Source: Podocnemis expansa (taxonomy: Eukaryota > Chordata > Testudines > Podocnemididae). Taken from it: a stretch of DNA of 64,000 bases. A program made the translations under genes and the position numbers. Location: assembly GCA_007922195.1 (NCBI GenBank), contig ML682092.1, positions 417,424 through 481,423 on the forward strand. Reading direction: 5' to 3'. How positions within the stretch are numbered: the stretch's first letter is position 1; the number at the start of each line of letters is the position of its first letter. The notes under the pieces were generated by a model. That model saw only the letters and a list, made by a program, of their open reading frames with translations. It had not been told where the DNA came from and ran no database searches. Positions 44,804-53,988 of the stretch are shown one piece after another.

Positions 44804-46530
44804 TTATATAAAGTTTATGCAGTCCACAGGTTCATCTTGCTGGGATGGAGTTTTTATGAAGTACGATGTTATTTTCTGTTGTTTCCCATGCTTGGCTTTC
44901 TTTTTCTTCACAAAATCAATCGTTGCACGTAGGTGTAAAATTTGGATATTCTCCGCATCTTGCTCCTCCATATATTGTGCAAGAGTTTTGGCAGTATTTA
45001 GCAATTCTGAATGGGAAATTTTGGCTTTTTCAACATAATTCTTGTTATCATCATCATATACTCCTTCCTGTAACTGTTCCTCATCACTTTTGCGGTGTGA
45101 CCCAGCCTCACAACCTGCAATTATTTCTTTTTCTGTCAGATTGTCTGTAGTTGTGCCATTTTCATCTAGTTATAGCCACTCATTTATGAATTCAGGCAAT
45201 GTGTCTAGTTTAAAGTCTTTAATTAATTGAAAAAGAAATTTAGCTTTGTCTTCTTTCGTTTGTGTTTTTTGTTAGCAGGATGTCTTCTTCCGTAAACCCT
45301 TCAAATTCCGATTCTGAATCACTATGGTTTGGGTTTTCAGAGGCAGAACCGTTGACGGAAAAAGCCAGCCCAAGAGCTTTTGTCCAGGAGTTTTCAATAG
45401 ATTTTTGTTTTATTCCATCCCAAGCTTTTTTCACCAAAATAAATTATTTCTTTTATGTTTAATTCTTTTAGGAATTCAGAAATACTTGATGACTCACATG
45501 AAATCATTTCTGAAACCAACTCACTTTGATAATTGCTTTTAAAATTTTGAATAATTCCTTGGTCCAAGGGTTGGATTTTTGTTGTGTTGAATGGGAGATA
45601 TAGAACACAGATTTGTCCATTGTTTGATACCAGTAATTCAGAAGGAGGATGCGCTGGACAATTGTCAAGTAGCAACAGGGTTTTATGTTCGAGTTTTTTC
45701 TTGCGGAGATGTTTACAAACAGGTGGAACAAAAATGTGGAGCCATTCTTCAAAAATGCTTCTAGTCATCCAAGCATTTTCATTACGGGTGTATATAAAAG
45801 GCAGCTTGGCTTTGTTAAGGTGCTTAAAGCACCAAGGGATGTTGAACTGACCAACGAGACGTGCTGTGAGCTTGTGAATGCCCGTCTTGTTTGTATGAAA
45901 TAGAAGCGTGATCCTGTCTTTTATTTATTTATTTTTTTTAAAGCCTGCTGTTTTTTGGGTTTCATATTTCAAAGCTACAGTTTTGTCTGGCAAAAGCTTT
46001 TCAAATAAAGCTGCTTCATCACAGTTGTATATTTGTTCATTGCTATACTTTTCAGTTTCTATTATAGTTTTTAATTTGGTGGGAAACTCGTTGGCAGCAG
46101 TCTCATCAGCTGATTGGTTTTCTCCAGAAATACTAACTTGCGAAATAGTATGGTGAATTTTAAACCGGCTTATAAAGCCTTTCTTATCTTGGTATGTTTC
46201 ATCACCCATTAAAGTTCCAACTTTACTTGCTTGGGCTTGAGAATTGGGCCACTTAGTGGTGTTCCCTTAGCTCTCTCCTGGGCAAACCATATGCACAATG
46301 CTTTGTCTACAGCAGGCTTTGCCAAATAACGCACATGTTTTTGCTCCAGATTGACTTGAGAATCTACGTGTTGTACAAAACTGTGCAGCTTTGTTTAGTT
46401 TTTTATCCAGCCTCATAGTGTTGATTCAGCAATCCCAAGAGTTCTAGGAATTTTGGCTTGGGTTTCCTCATTATGTACCTGATTTATAGCTGCTGCTTTT
46501 TCTTCAACGGTGTATGAACATTGACACTTG
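44804..46530 (-). pseudogene. Tigger-like transposase
   Basis: The N-terminal CENP-B-like helix-turn-helix (about 46,530-46,230) reads CTVEEKAAAINQVHNEETQ with a stop where a tryptophan is usual (STL-stop-GWIKN). The second helix-turn-helix follows (HVRYLAKPAVDKALCIWFAQ, ERAKGTPLSGPIL), then a frameshift near 46,220. The 94-codon frame 46,209-45,925 carries GFISRFKIHH and the first catalytic region (YNCDEAALFEK; the family has NxDE). The 124-codon frame 45,768-45,394 has LLLLDNCPAHPP (second D) and LPFNTTKIQPLDQGII (third region). The C-terminal frame 45,004-44,804 ends in a PIP-box pattern. The catalytic residues survive, but the gene is broken. Confidence 0.9.
44858..44881 (-). other. PIP-box pattern in transposase C terminus
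   Basis: Residues 42-49 of the C-terminal frame read QQKITSYF, which fits Q-x-x-I-x-x-Y-F exactly, preceded by lysines. A PCNA-binding motif has been reported in pogo-family transposases, and this looks like the same device. Confidence 0.7.
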
Positions 46531-46605
46531 TCTCTTGCTATTATGAACTAAAGCCACTACTAAAATCTCTGTTGCACTTAATTACAGCTAATCAAAAATA
46601 TATAC

Positions 46606-47000
46606 CAGAGGTAGGCAACCCACGGCATGTGTGCAAACAGTGGTACCTGAGCCTCTATGTGACACAGAAAAAAGCTGCCTGGAGTGGCTCCTCTTGGTAG
46701 TGTGATGCTTCCCAAAGGTGCCACTCTAGGCACCTTATCTCTGCAGCATGCCTGGGAACCCGTGAAAGGAGCCGCTTCTTTTAGTGGCATGCCTGGGGAC
46801 CCTTGCCCCCAGGCACAATGCCAAGATGAGCCACTCTGGGTGACTTCTTTCCATGGCATGCCTGAGAAGTGTTCCCACTCCAGCCATGACCGTTGCTGAA
46901 TTTTCAGGTAGCTGCCACATTTTTTCAGCAAAGGGGGCTGCCGGCACCAGCTGAGAGTCTGGGAGGAAGGACCAGCACAGGGGTCAGCAAAAAACCCCTG
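46606..47000. mobile_element. hAT-like element nested in Tigger
   Basis: ATATATAC (46,598-46,605) and ATATATGC (47,001-47,008) form an 8-bp duplication with one mismatch. The ends are CAGAGGTAGGCAACC and AAAAACCCCTG. It is non-coding; a 117-codon minus-strand frame is chance. It lies upstream of the transposase helix-turn-helix, in the transposon's 5' region. Confidence 0.8.
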
Positions 47001-47238
47001 ATATATGCTGTATGTTCTGTGATTCTAACACGATTAAGCATGATGCGTCTTACCAAAATGGCAAAGAAAAGAAAAAGACAGCGCTAATAAGGCTTACTGC
47101 ATGTGCTTCTGTGCTTAGATCAACTTTCAGTTTTAGATATTGCATGTTAATGAGTTCCGGGTGTTAAATTGGTAGCTTTGGGGGACATGACGCTAGTGTG
47201 CATTAACCAAATTTGCAGGTAAACCGATCCACGCTGTA

Positions 47239-47740
47239 TGTAAGAATTGTCCATCAGAAAAAGACTCTAGGGAACTGGACCTGCTGGGGAAAAAAGTCTT
47301 TTCCCCCACAGGCTTCCAATTTTGCATCACCAAGCAGAACGTTAACAGCTATTGTAGGCTAGAGGCCTTTCAGGACAAACTTTCCCCCTGATAACAGAGC
47401 ACAATTCCTTTATGGAAGAGAACAAGCTGATGGCAAAAATGACTTGTTAGTTGGCAGTTGCTGCAGCAGATTGCAGCATCCACAAGCTTGACTCATTGCT
47501 ATTATTTTAAGAAGGGATTTCTGAGGAAAGTGCAGAATACTATTTGAGACCTTCCCTCTGATAAGCTGAACCTTTTTAACAAGAAAACTGATGACTCCTC
47601 ATTTTTTAAAGGATCCACCCTCTGCTCCCTGGGGATCTGCCCACCAGTCTCAGAAAGGAAGCACCAGATGAAGATCTATACATCAAAACCACCACCTCCT
47701 ATTCCTCCTGCCTTCTGTTAACAGCATCTTGCCCAATTCC
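47239..47740 (+). pseudogene. DIRS element 3 gag, C-terminal part
   Basis: Directly after the Tigger end the frame gives SRELDLLGKKVFSPTGFQF, matching ELDLLGRKVYSSSAFQLRVA of element 2. A degraded helical region with the counterpart of LGRFRNMLLPEARDEYDAF follows. Stops and shifts are frequent. Confidence 0.7.
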
Positions 47741-48119
47741 ATGCAAGCAACAGAAAATTGAGAGGCCCTGTTTTTCAGCCCTCTCGATCACCGTGACCCA
47801 TTCCCAACCCACTGCTAGGAGCCACTTTTGACAACTTATTAAATAACTACAGGCCATCTCTGATGCCACTATCCCTTTTCCACCACTTTGCGTGATATCT
47901 TCCTTTTTTTCACCAGGAAGTGGGAGCTAATCACAACCAGTAGTTGGATCTTGGAGCTTATCCATCAAGGATATTCCTTCACTCTTCATAAATCCCCTTC
48001 CCACTCCCCCTTTGGTGACCATTCCTCACTCAGTGATTCTTCAACAGGAAGGGGAATCTCTGTTGCACTGAGGGGCAATAGAAACATCCTACCTCAGCAT
48101 TAAAGGTGAAGGTTCTACT

Positions 48120-48965
48120 GTCTGGATTTCCTAATCCCCAAAAAGAAGTGGATGGAGGCCCATTCTGGATCTTGAGTAATTCAACATCTTCCTTCAAAAG
48201 TCAAAATTCAGAATGGTTATGTTGGCATCAGTAGTCCTCTGTCTTCAAGAGGAGATGTGGTTTGCAGCTGTGAACTTGAATGCATGTTTTCATAAGGATA
48301 TTTACTCCACTCACAGGAGTTTTATATGGTTTATGGTGAGCCGAGAGCACTTCCAATTCTGAGTCCTGTGGCACTTTTAAAGACTAACAAGTTTATTTAT
48401 TGGATGAGCTTTCATGTGATAAATAAATTTGTTAGTCTTTAAAACTACCACAGGGCTCCTTGTTTGTTTTGTTGAACTAGACTAACATGGCTATCCATTT
48501 CTGAGTTCTCCCCTTCGAACTAATAATAGCACCCTGAATGTTTACGAAAGTTTTCTGTGCGGTGGCAGCACTGATGAAATGTCAAGGCTATTCAGTTTTT
48601 CTGTATCTGGGTGATTGGCTGCTGTTAGGATCCTCTCACCAGGAGGCCAGGTCAGCTACTTGATTGCTCATTGAGCTTCTCACAGCCCTGAAGGTTTGTG
48701 AAAAGACAGAATAGTCCATTTTATCATTGTATCCCTTTATCCCTTGTGAAGATGGTAAACCTATTGGGCCAGCAGTGGGCTGGCCTACACTAGAGCAGAG
48801 GCCTCCTTTTGCAAGAGTCTTCCTCTGTGCAGAAAGGTTTCAAATGATGTGCAACCCAACTTATTTGATTTCCTACAGACCAAAGAAGACTACAGTGAGA
48901 GTGTGCCTGTCATGGCTTGGACCTTTGCCAGATTTCATCTATGTTTCCTCCAGCAGTTGTTCTCA
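48120..48965 (+). pseudogene. DIRS element 3 reverse transcriptase
   Basis: LIPKKKWMEAHSGS (family: VPKKDGGLRPILDL) starts near 48,136. WFAAVNLNACFHKDIYS-like text and FIWFMVSREHFQF follow. After the foldback, PFELIIAP, MFTKVFCAVAALMKCQGYSV and FLYLGDWLLLGSS are read at 48,515-48,640. The active-site box at 48,604-48,615 is YLGD instead of YLDD. The end near 48,830-48,950 (ERFQMMCN, TVRVCLSWLGPLPDFIYV) is the RT/RNase H junction. Two insertions interrupt it, and it is inactive. Confidence 0.8.
48360..48510. repeat. Penelope-type foldback, short
   Basis: CCTGTGGCACTTTTAAAGAC and its inverse GTCTTTAAAACTACCACAGG flank a short loop; the end GAACTAGACTAACATGGC is the terminal sequence. The hammerhead-like core is deleted. 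It interrupts the RT of DIRS element 3. Confidence 0.7.
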
Positions 48966-49131
48966 ACTACTTTGTCAGGACACATTACTGTGTCACTGGA
49001 CAGCAGTAAGTGTGTCACTGAAAGCTGGGGAGATGGCTGGATTTGGCTTGGAGGGAGTGGACTAGTATGTCCTGTAGAATTGCAATATGCTGCCAAGTGT
49101 GTTGTGACCCACAAAAGGCTGAGAACCAATG
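48954..49131. mobile_element. hAT-like element in DIRS element 3
   Basis: The ends are CAGTTGTTCTCAACTA and GGCTGAGAACCAATG. The flanks TCCTCCAG and ACCTACAG match at 6 of 8 positions, as expected for an old duplication. It is 178 bp. Confidence 0.65.
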
Positions 49132-50210
49132 ACCTACAGGCCTGGCTCAACTCAAGTCTACTCATCCAACAAGGCCCACGTAAATTCCAAGGTGGCCATT
49201 CCTGTGAGCATCCTCACCTCTTTGATGGTCAAACCCCTTCTCTACTCCCACTCTCTGTGCCACCATCCAGGAAAGAGGCCTTCTGGCTATCAGTTGAGCC
49301 AGGAGGATCAGTGAGCTGGGAGCCATCCTGGCAGACCTTCCCTTTATGGTATTGCTTATCTGTCTTGGGGTTTTCTAAACCCCCCATGCTTCTCCCAGAC
49401 AGCAGAGATGTTTTCACTGACTTTTTACCTGAAAAGAACCAAAACCATCAAAAAGTCACCAAGGCTGTCTATCACAGGGGTGGCCAAACTTGCGGAACTC
49501 AAGAGCCTTTGAGAGCCACACTGAGGCCTATAGCCATATACTTTTACCTACTCCAAAATTATTAAGTTTAAAATTCATTGCACACTTTGATTTAAATAGA
49601 GGACAAATATCAATCCTATTAATGTCAGATTCTAATAATTACTTAAGGTTACCATGAAGATTAGGCCTATAGAGTAAAAACTTAGCTGCTCCTTGAGGTA
49701 GAAGACTGCAGGCTAGTGGCAAGTTTTTTAAAATCCTGACCATGCCACACTTCTCCCCACCATCCCGACCCCTTCCTGAACTCCTAGGTTGGAGCTGCTT
49801 TCCTAAATTTGATTTGCTGACCTTCTTCCGGGAGCCACAATTTTTCATTCAAGAGCCACATGTGGCTCCCGAGCTGCAGTTTGGCCGCACCTGCTCTATC
49901 ATGGTAACAGAAAGATCACAAGGACAAGCTGTGTCCTTGGAAAGGATTTCTGAATGAGTTTCTAAATGAGTGCTACAGGCTAGCTCACATCCTGCCTCCT
50001 GGAGGCATAAGTACATGCTCCATGAGAGACGGCTGCCATGGCAGCATTCCTTAAGGAAGTTTCAATGCAGGATATGTGCAGAGCAGCCACCTAGAATTCA
50101 AGATAAATGTTGTACACTAGTTCAGCCCTCTGCTGCAGAACCACCAGTGGGATCTGCAACACTGCCTGTATCTTTCCTGCTGTCTTCCTCACGCTTGTCT
50201 CCAGGCTGAG
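49132..50210 (+). pseudogene. DIRS element 3 RNase H/recombinase remnants
   Basis: Text from 49,132 to 49,474 is too decayed to assign residue by residue. After the hAT-like element, QGQAVSLERISE (family: GQPVSTQRISKW) starts the recombinase C-terminal region, followed by MLHERRLPWQHSLRK and FQCRICAEQPP, which in another frame gives ICRAATWNSRYML. The HxxR box and final tyrosine cannot be confirmed. The order fits a DIRS recombinase just before the right terminal repeat. Confidence 0.55.
49475..49893. mobile_element. hAT-like element in DIRS element 3
   Basis: The ends are CAGGGGTGGCCAAACTTGCG and TGCAGTTTGGCCGCACCTG. The flanks GTCTATCA (49,467-49,474) and CTCTATCA (49,894-49,901) agree at 7 of 8. 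The inner CAAGAGCC and GAGCCACATGTGGCTC motifs are typical of this family. Confidence 0.85.
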
Positions 50211-50515
50211 CACTGCTTATGGAGTACCCATAGGGAAGAAGGAATGGAGGTGGCATACTGTCATGGGAAGCCAGTGAGATATGTGGTCCCTGTCTGTATT
50301 CCATGACTGACCTCCATCCCCTCTGCTTCAGCTGTGGTTAAATTTGCAGTAAGAGGAACTGAGGGCATCACCCCACACTGCTGCTCAGTCCCTCTTTTGG
50401 GAGCAGAAAACCTGCATGTGCATGAGCCATCTGACATAGATTGTTAAAAACTCTGGGACATGCATACCTATATGTGGAATACGGTTAGGGCCACACGTCA
50501 AAGAACTTCCGACTG

Positions 50516-51231
50516 CACATCACTTGATGGAAAGGGCCAGCTTTTAAACTGGTGGCCTTGCTTCTGTGAACACAACCTTCTTCTAAGGCAGAGGTTCCCC
50601 GACTTGTTCCCGCTTCGGAGATTCAAGTCACAAGTGTGCCCCCCTTGTTGGGCAGCTGTCTGTGTAATGGCAGCAGCCGAAGGTGGTGTGTAAAGAATGT
50701 CAGCTGTGTATGTGACCAGCTGCTCAGGCACCATTTCTGCTTTTAGAATCTCAGTGGTCTCTTTCAGGATCCGAATCTAGTCGTGAGTGGAGGTTTCTCA
50801 TGTCACCTGGCAGTGAGCCAGACTGGGGGAGGGAAGAAACTGTGTCGACTTGTGTGTTAATGCTGTTTTCAGATACAGGTCTGTCTAATGAGGATGGGAC
50901 CTTAGAGCTCCTTAACCACAGCTGCACATCACCATTTTGTCTTCCTTTGATTTGTTTGACATGGCATTAGATCTCCAAAGCAGGTAGATAACAATTTAGT
51001 TGGAAATTAGCTATCTGCGCACTCACGTTTACCCTTCCATGGGCTCAAGGCCCATGCAGTAACCCAGTTAATTTTGGCAGCCCCCATCCTTTCCCAGTTC
51101 CTAGGGCTCAGGTTGAAGGGCAGCCACCCTTACCAAGTTCTGAGGCCTTGGAGCATAATCTTCGGCTCCTTTCTGGGGGCCTTTTCTACTGAAAGAGCCT
51201 TACAGGATAAAATCGTTACTCTCTATTTAAT
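50516..51231. other. No clear feature; possible hAT end at 50,589
   Basis: CAGAGGTTCCCCGACTTG at 50,589 resembles a hAT-family left end, but no partner was found. The rest is unassigned. Confidence 0.3.
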
Positions 51232-51582
51232 TTCCAAAGGAGCAGCTGTGTTATTCTAGTTAAATAAAACAAACAAGGATTTGTGTGGCACTTAAAGACT
51301 AACAAATGTATTTGTTGCATCAGCTTTTGTGGGGAAAAAAATCCCACTTTGTCAGACTCTGTGAAGATGGGGGAACTTAAAAGAATGGGAGGAAAATAAA
51401 TGCAGGGGAGTGTAAGTTATAGGATCAACTCACACTGTTACAGCAATCCCTGCATTTATTTCCTCCCATTCTGTAAGTTTCCCCCATCTTCAAAGCACTG
51501 ACAAAATGGGATTTTCTCCCACCAAAGCTTATGCAATAAATTTGTTAGTCTTTAAGTGTCACAGAACTCCTTGTTTGTCCTC
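51232..51582. repeat. Penelope-type foldback, long, CpG-decayed
   Basis: TTCCAAAGGAGCAGCTGTGT starts the left arm and GTCTTTAAGTGTCACAGAAC ends the right arm, with the AAATGCAGGGGAGTGTAAG loop segment. The core reads CTGACAAAATGGG where intact copies read CTGACGAAGTGGG, consistent with decay of CpG sites. Confidence 0.75.
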
Positions 51583-51856
51583 TAGTTAATGTTACCAGTT
51601 CAGATTATACTCTAAGCATATAGTGCTCACCACTCCCAAAAAGGCAGTTGAACTTTTCTAGTGACCAGTTAAGTTCAGATTGCCCAGGGCTCCAGCCTCT
51701 CCAACTTATGGTTGGCAGAGTGTGGAGGTCTGACAGCTCTCATCTTAGCCTTTGTCATCAAGTGAGGTCACAAAGGACTTCCTTTTGGACCCCAGTTTAT
51801 ATAGTTAAGCTTGAGTCCTACTTAACTATGCCTTAAACAAGAGCATTGTTCTGTTT

Positions 51857-51882
<26 letters not shown>
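51857..51882 (+). repeat. Poly-A run
   Basis: About 25 consecutive A residues at the junction between AT-rich sequence and the GC-rich block that follows. It could be the tail of a retroposed insert or a simple repeat; no source gene is recognised. Confidence 0.6.
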
Positions 51883-51889
<7 letters not shown>

Positions 51890-52171
51890 CCCGCACCCGA
51901 CTGCCCCCCCCCCAGCTGCCCCCAGAGCTCCAAGGCCCACTCTCTGCAGCCTGATCCCATGCCCAACCTGCAGCCCTAGCCTGGCTCTGTCCCCCCCCAT
52001 CCTGCCCCCCTGCCCTCTTCAGCCGCAGCCCAGCTCCCATTGCCTGCCCCCCAGGAGAGCTCTGGATCCCTATGGCAAACTCCATGGCTGCCTCTGGGAG
52101 CCATGTGGCCTGGCCCTGCCTGGCTTTCAGGTCCCCCAGGGCCCTCCACTCAACCAGGCTTGGGGCTGCCC

Positions 52172-52310
52172 ACCCCCTCCTCCCCTTAACTATTGGAGCC
52201 AGGAAGGACCCAGAGCTGCTGCCACCTCTGCAGAGGCAGCCTGGGCCTCTGCAGAGGTGGCAGCAGCTCTGGATCCTCCCTGGCTCCAATAGCTAAGGGG
52301 AGGAGTGGGG
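52172..52310. repeat. Long near-perfect palindrome
   Basis: Left arm 52,172-52,237 and right arm 52,245-52,310 are inverted copies about 66 nt long with a few mismatches, separated by 7 nt. The inner 56 nt differ at three positions. The sequence includes CAGAGCTGCTGCCACCTCTG and its inverse. It lies in a GC-rich block from 51,883 to 52,440 that is probably a DNA-transposon core. Confidence 0.85.
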
Positions 52311-52556
52311 AAGAGATTTAAATTTCCATCCCTCTTTCTTCCTGGCCTGGCTACCTACTGCAGCCGGCGGAGGGGCCAGCGGCCCCTCCACTGCTTTCAC
52401 AGGCAGGTTCTGAATGCCCAGTGTGCCTGCTGCCAGCAATGCCCCTGGTAACCATTTTTAACCAAAGTCCTACAAAATGGTATTTTTCACCAATCCTCGC
52501 TCATTACAAAGCAATTCTTAAACTAGTTGTACCTCACCACTTTACTTGATCTAAAT

Positions 52557-52961
52557 CAGTGGTTCCCAGCCTGGGGTCCAGGCACCCCCAAGCGTTCATG
52601 GACATGTTGCAGGGGGTCCGCAGAGCCTCTCCCAATCAGGTCTGGAATCCAGTTGCAGCCCTGATGCTCCCTGCTGGGGCTGCCGCTCCCCACCCATGGC
52701 CAGATCCTGGCAGGGAGATGGGGCCATGGCGGCTCCCCAGGAGGGCAAGGGGGGTGCCCATAGCCACCGCAGCTTGGCTCCCCAGCAGCACAGGCCATAG
52801 TGGTGGCGGCGCCACTTGCTGGCTGTCGCAGCGGCACCGCCAGAATGGCGCGGGCCAGAGTCTGCCTGCGTGGGCTGAATTACATAATCAGTCGGGGGGC
52901 CACAAAGACTTTTTTTTGTTTAGAAAGGGGTCCTCAGCCTGAAAAAGGTTGGGAACCACTG
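52557..52961. mobile_element. hAT-like element, perfect TSD
   Basis: ATCTAAAT occurs exactly at both edges (52,549-52,556 and 52,962-52,969). The ends are CAGTGGTTCCCAGCCTGGGG and AGGTTGGGAACCACTG. The core is GC-rich and non-coding. It is the same family as 57,723-58,076. Confidence 0.9.
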
Positions 52962-52969
52962 ATCTAAAT

Positions 52970-53564
52970 CTCGAAAAATTAGTTCTGCAACAGGCAGAAA
53001 GATTCAGACAGAAACCAGATAAATAATAGTAAAGCAGGGACCATATAGACGAAACAAAGTATAGATTTCATAATCAGATTTATTGATCAGTGATTCCTAT
53101 CATGCAACATTTTCTGTATCTAATGGGGTGGATACCATTAGGACAGGAGCCTGATGGTCTGTTGTTTCGTTGTAAATTTCCACAGAATAAGAGTATGTGA
53201 CTCTGCTGTCCTACTGTGGCTGCTGCTGCAGCTTACTGTAGGAAAAAGCCTCAGACCATACAAGTCTGTGATATAACATAAACACTGCGAAGCTTGTGCC
53301 CCAGTTCTTCATTAGTCTGCCCTACGAGCATGTACTACTAGTGCCCCAATCCCACAGGAGCTGTGCTGGTGATTCATCTGCTGGCAAACCTAAGACAAAG
53401 CAGCACTGTCTGTTCTGAAAAAGGGCCATTTTATTTAGCTTGAGTACTGGCTATGTTTGGCAGCTGGAAGAAAACAAAATATGTATGAGTCTGTTCATGA
53501 TGAGCAATATAAGCCAGGAAAGATTACTGCTGTGTGATTGTTTCTTTGTCCTTCTCTCTTCTAG
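52970..53564. other. No recognised feature
   Basis: Unique sequence leading into a splice-acceptor-like tract. Confidence 0.4.
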
Positions 53565-53988
53565 ATGAATGGAAATGCTAATGCTAAAGGTTTTAATCAG
53601 GCAGTGTGGCTGAAGGATCTCTCGCGCTCTGTCTCACTTGGGTTTGGAATCCTGCTTTTGCAGCAAGATAGACTTTGGAATGCTGAACTGTTTGAAGTGG
53701 AATCCCAGCTGTGTGTCTCCTGAGATACTCTACAGAACTTAATTGTACAGTGCAATTGGAAGGTCACGGATTACCATATGTGATGTCAAACAGTCCTCCA
53801 GCTATCAGGTGGTGGCATAATGGCTGGAGATGACACACTGGGAATGAAAGTCTACAGACCGCTGGATTATTGCTGTGCGCCTTTTGGACCTATTGATGAA
53901 TGTAAAAATGCTCTCAGTACCGCTTCATTCAGATGTAATTGAAGAGACTTGCTGTTGTGGTGCTTTCTGGAATTGTTCCCAAGCAGGT
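53565..53988 (+). other. Candidate exon, 424 bp, unassigned
   Basis: TTTGTCCTTCTCTCTTCTAG precedes the block and CAAGCAG|GTGAGT follows, both good splice consensus. No frame is open across it. A 40-codon ORF from 53,821 (start MAGDDTLGMKVYRP, stop at 53,941) has a good start context (A at -3, G at +4). This would suit a 5' untranslated exon with a short upstream ORF, or a non-coding RNA exon. If joined to the 41,505 exon it would stop translation at once (AA|A TGA). Confidence 0.35.

Larger units (their letters stand above)
44331..47236 (-). mobile_element. Tigger/pogo DNA transposon
   Basis: Inverted ends CAGCGGGGATTGATTAA and (right, reversed) CAGCGTGGATCGGTTTA are flanked by TA on each side (44,329-44,330 and 47,237-47,238), the Tigger target duplication. 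Excising it rejoins gag text: ...TERTKSQ before and SRELDLLGKKVFSPTGF after. Total length is 2,906 bp, of which 395 bp plus an 8-bp duplication belong to a nested hAT-like element at 46,606-47,000. Orientation of the transposase is minus, opposite to its DIRS host. Confidence 0.92.
42505..50515 (+). mobile_element. DIRS-type retroelement 3, heavily nested
   Basis: Gag, RT and recombinase fragments occur in order on the plus strand between short inverted ends: 42,508-42,550 (CTTCAAATGCTGGTCCATAT, CTGTATTCCACATGTAG) and 50,466-50,511 in reverse (CTATATGTGGAATACGG, ACGTCAAAGAACTTCC). The element has been split by a CR1 (43,151-43,520), Tigger (44,331-47,236), a foldback (48,360-48,510) and hAT-like elements (48,954-49,131 and 49,475-49,893). 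Removing these leaves about 4 kb of DIRS sequence. It is older than elements 1 and 2, judging by stops in every segment. Confidence 0.8.

Noticed and set aside
48849..49565. 238-codon plus-strand frame
   Set aside because: It crosses two mobile-element borders (48,954-49,131 and 49,475) and mixes RT-end text with hAT sequence, so it is a chance fusion.
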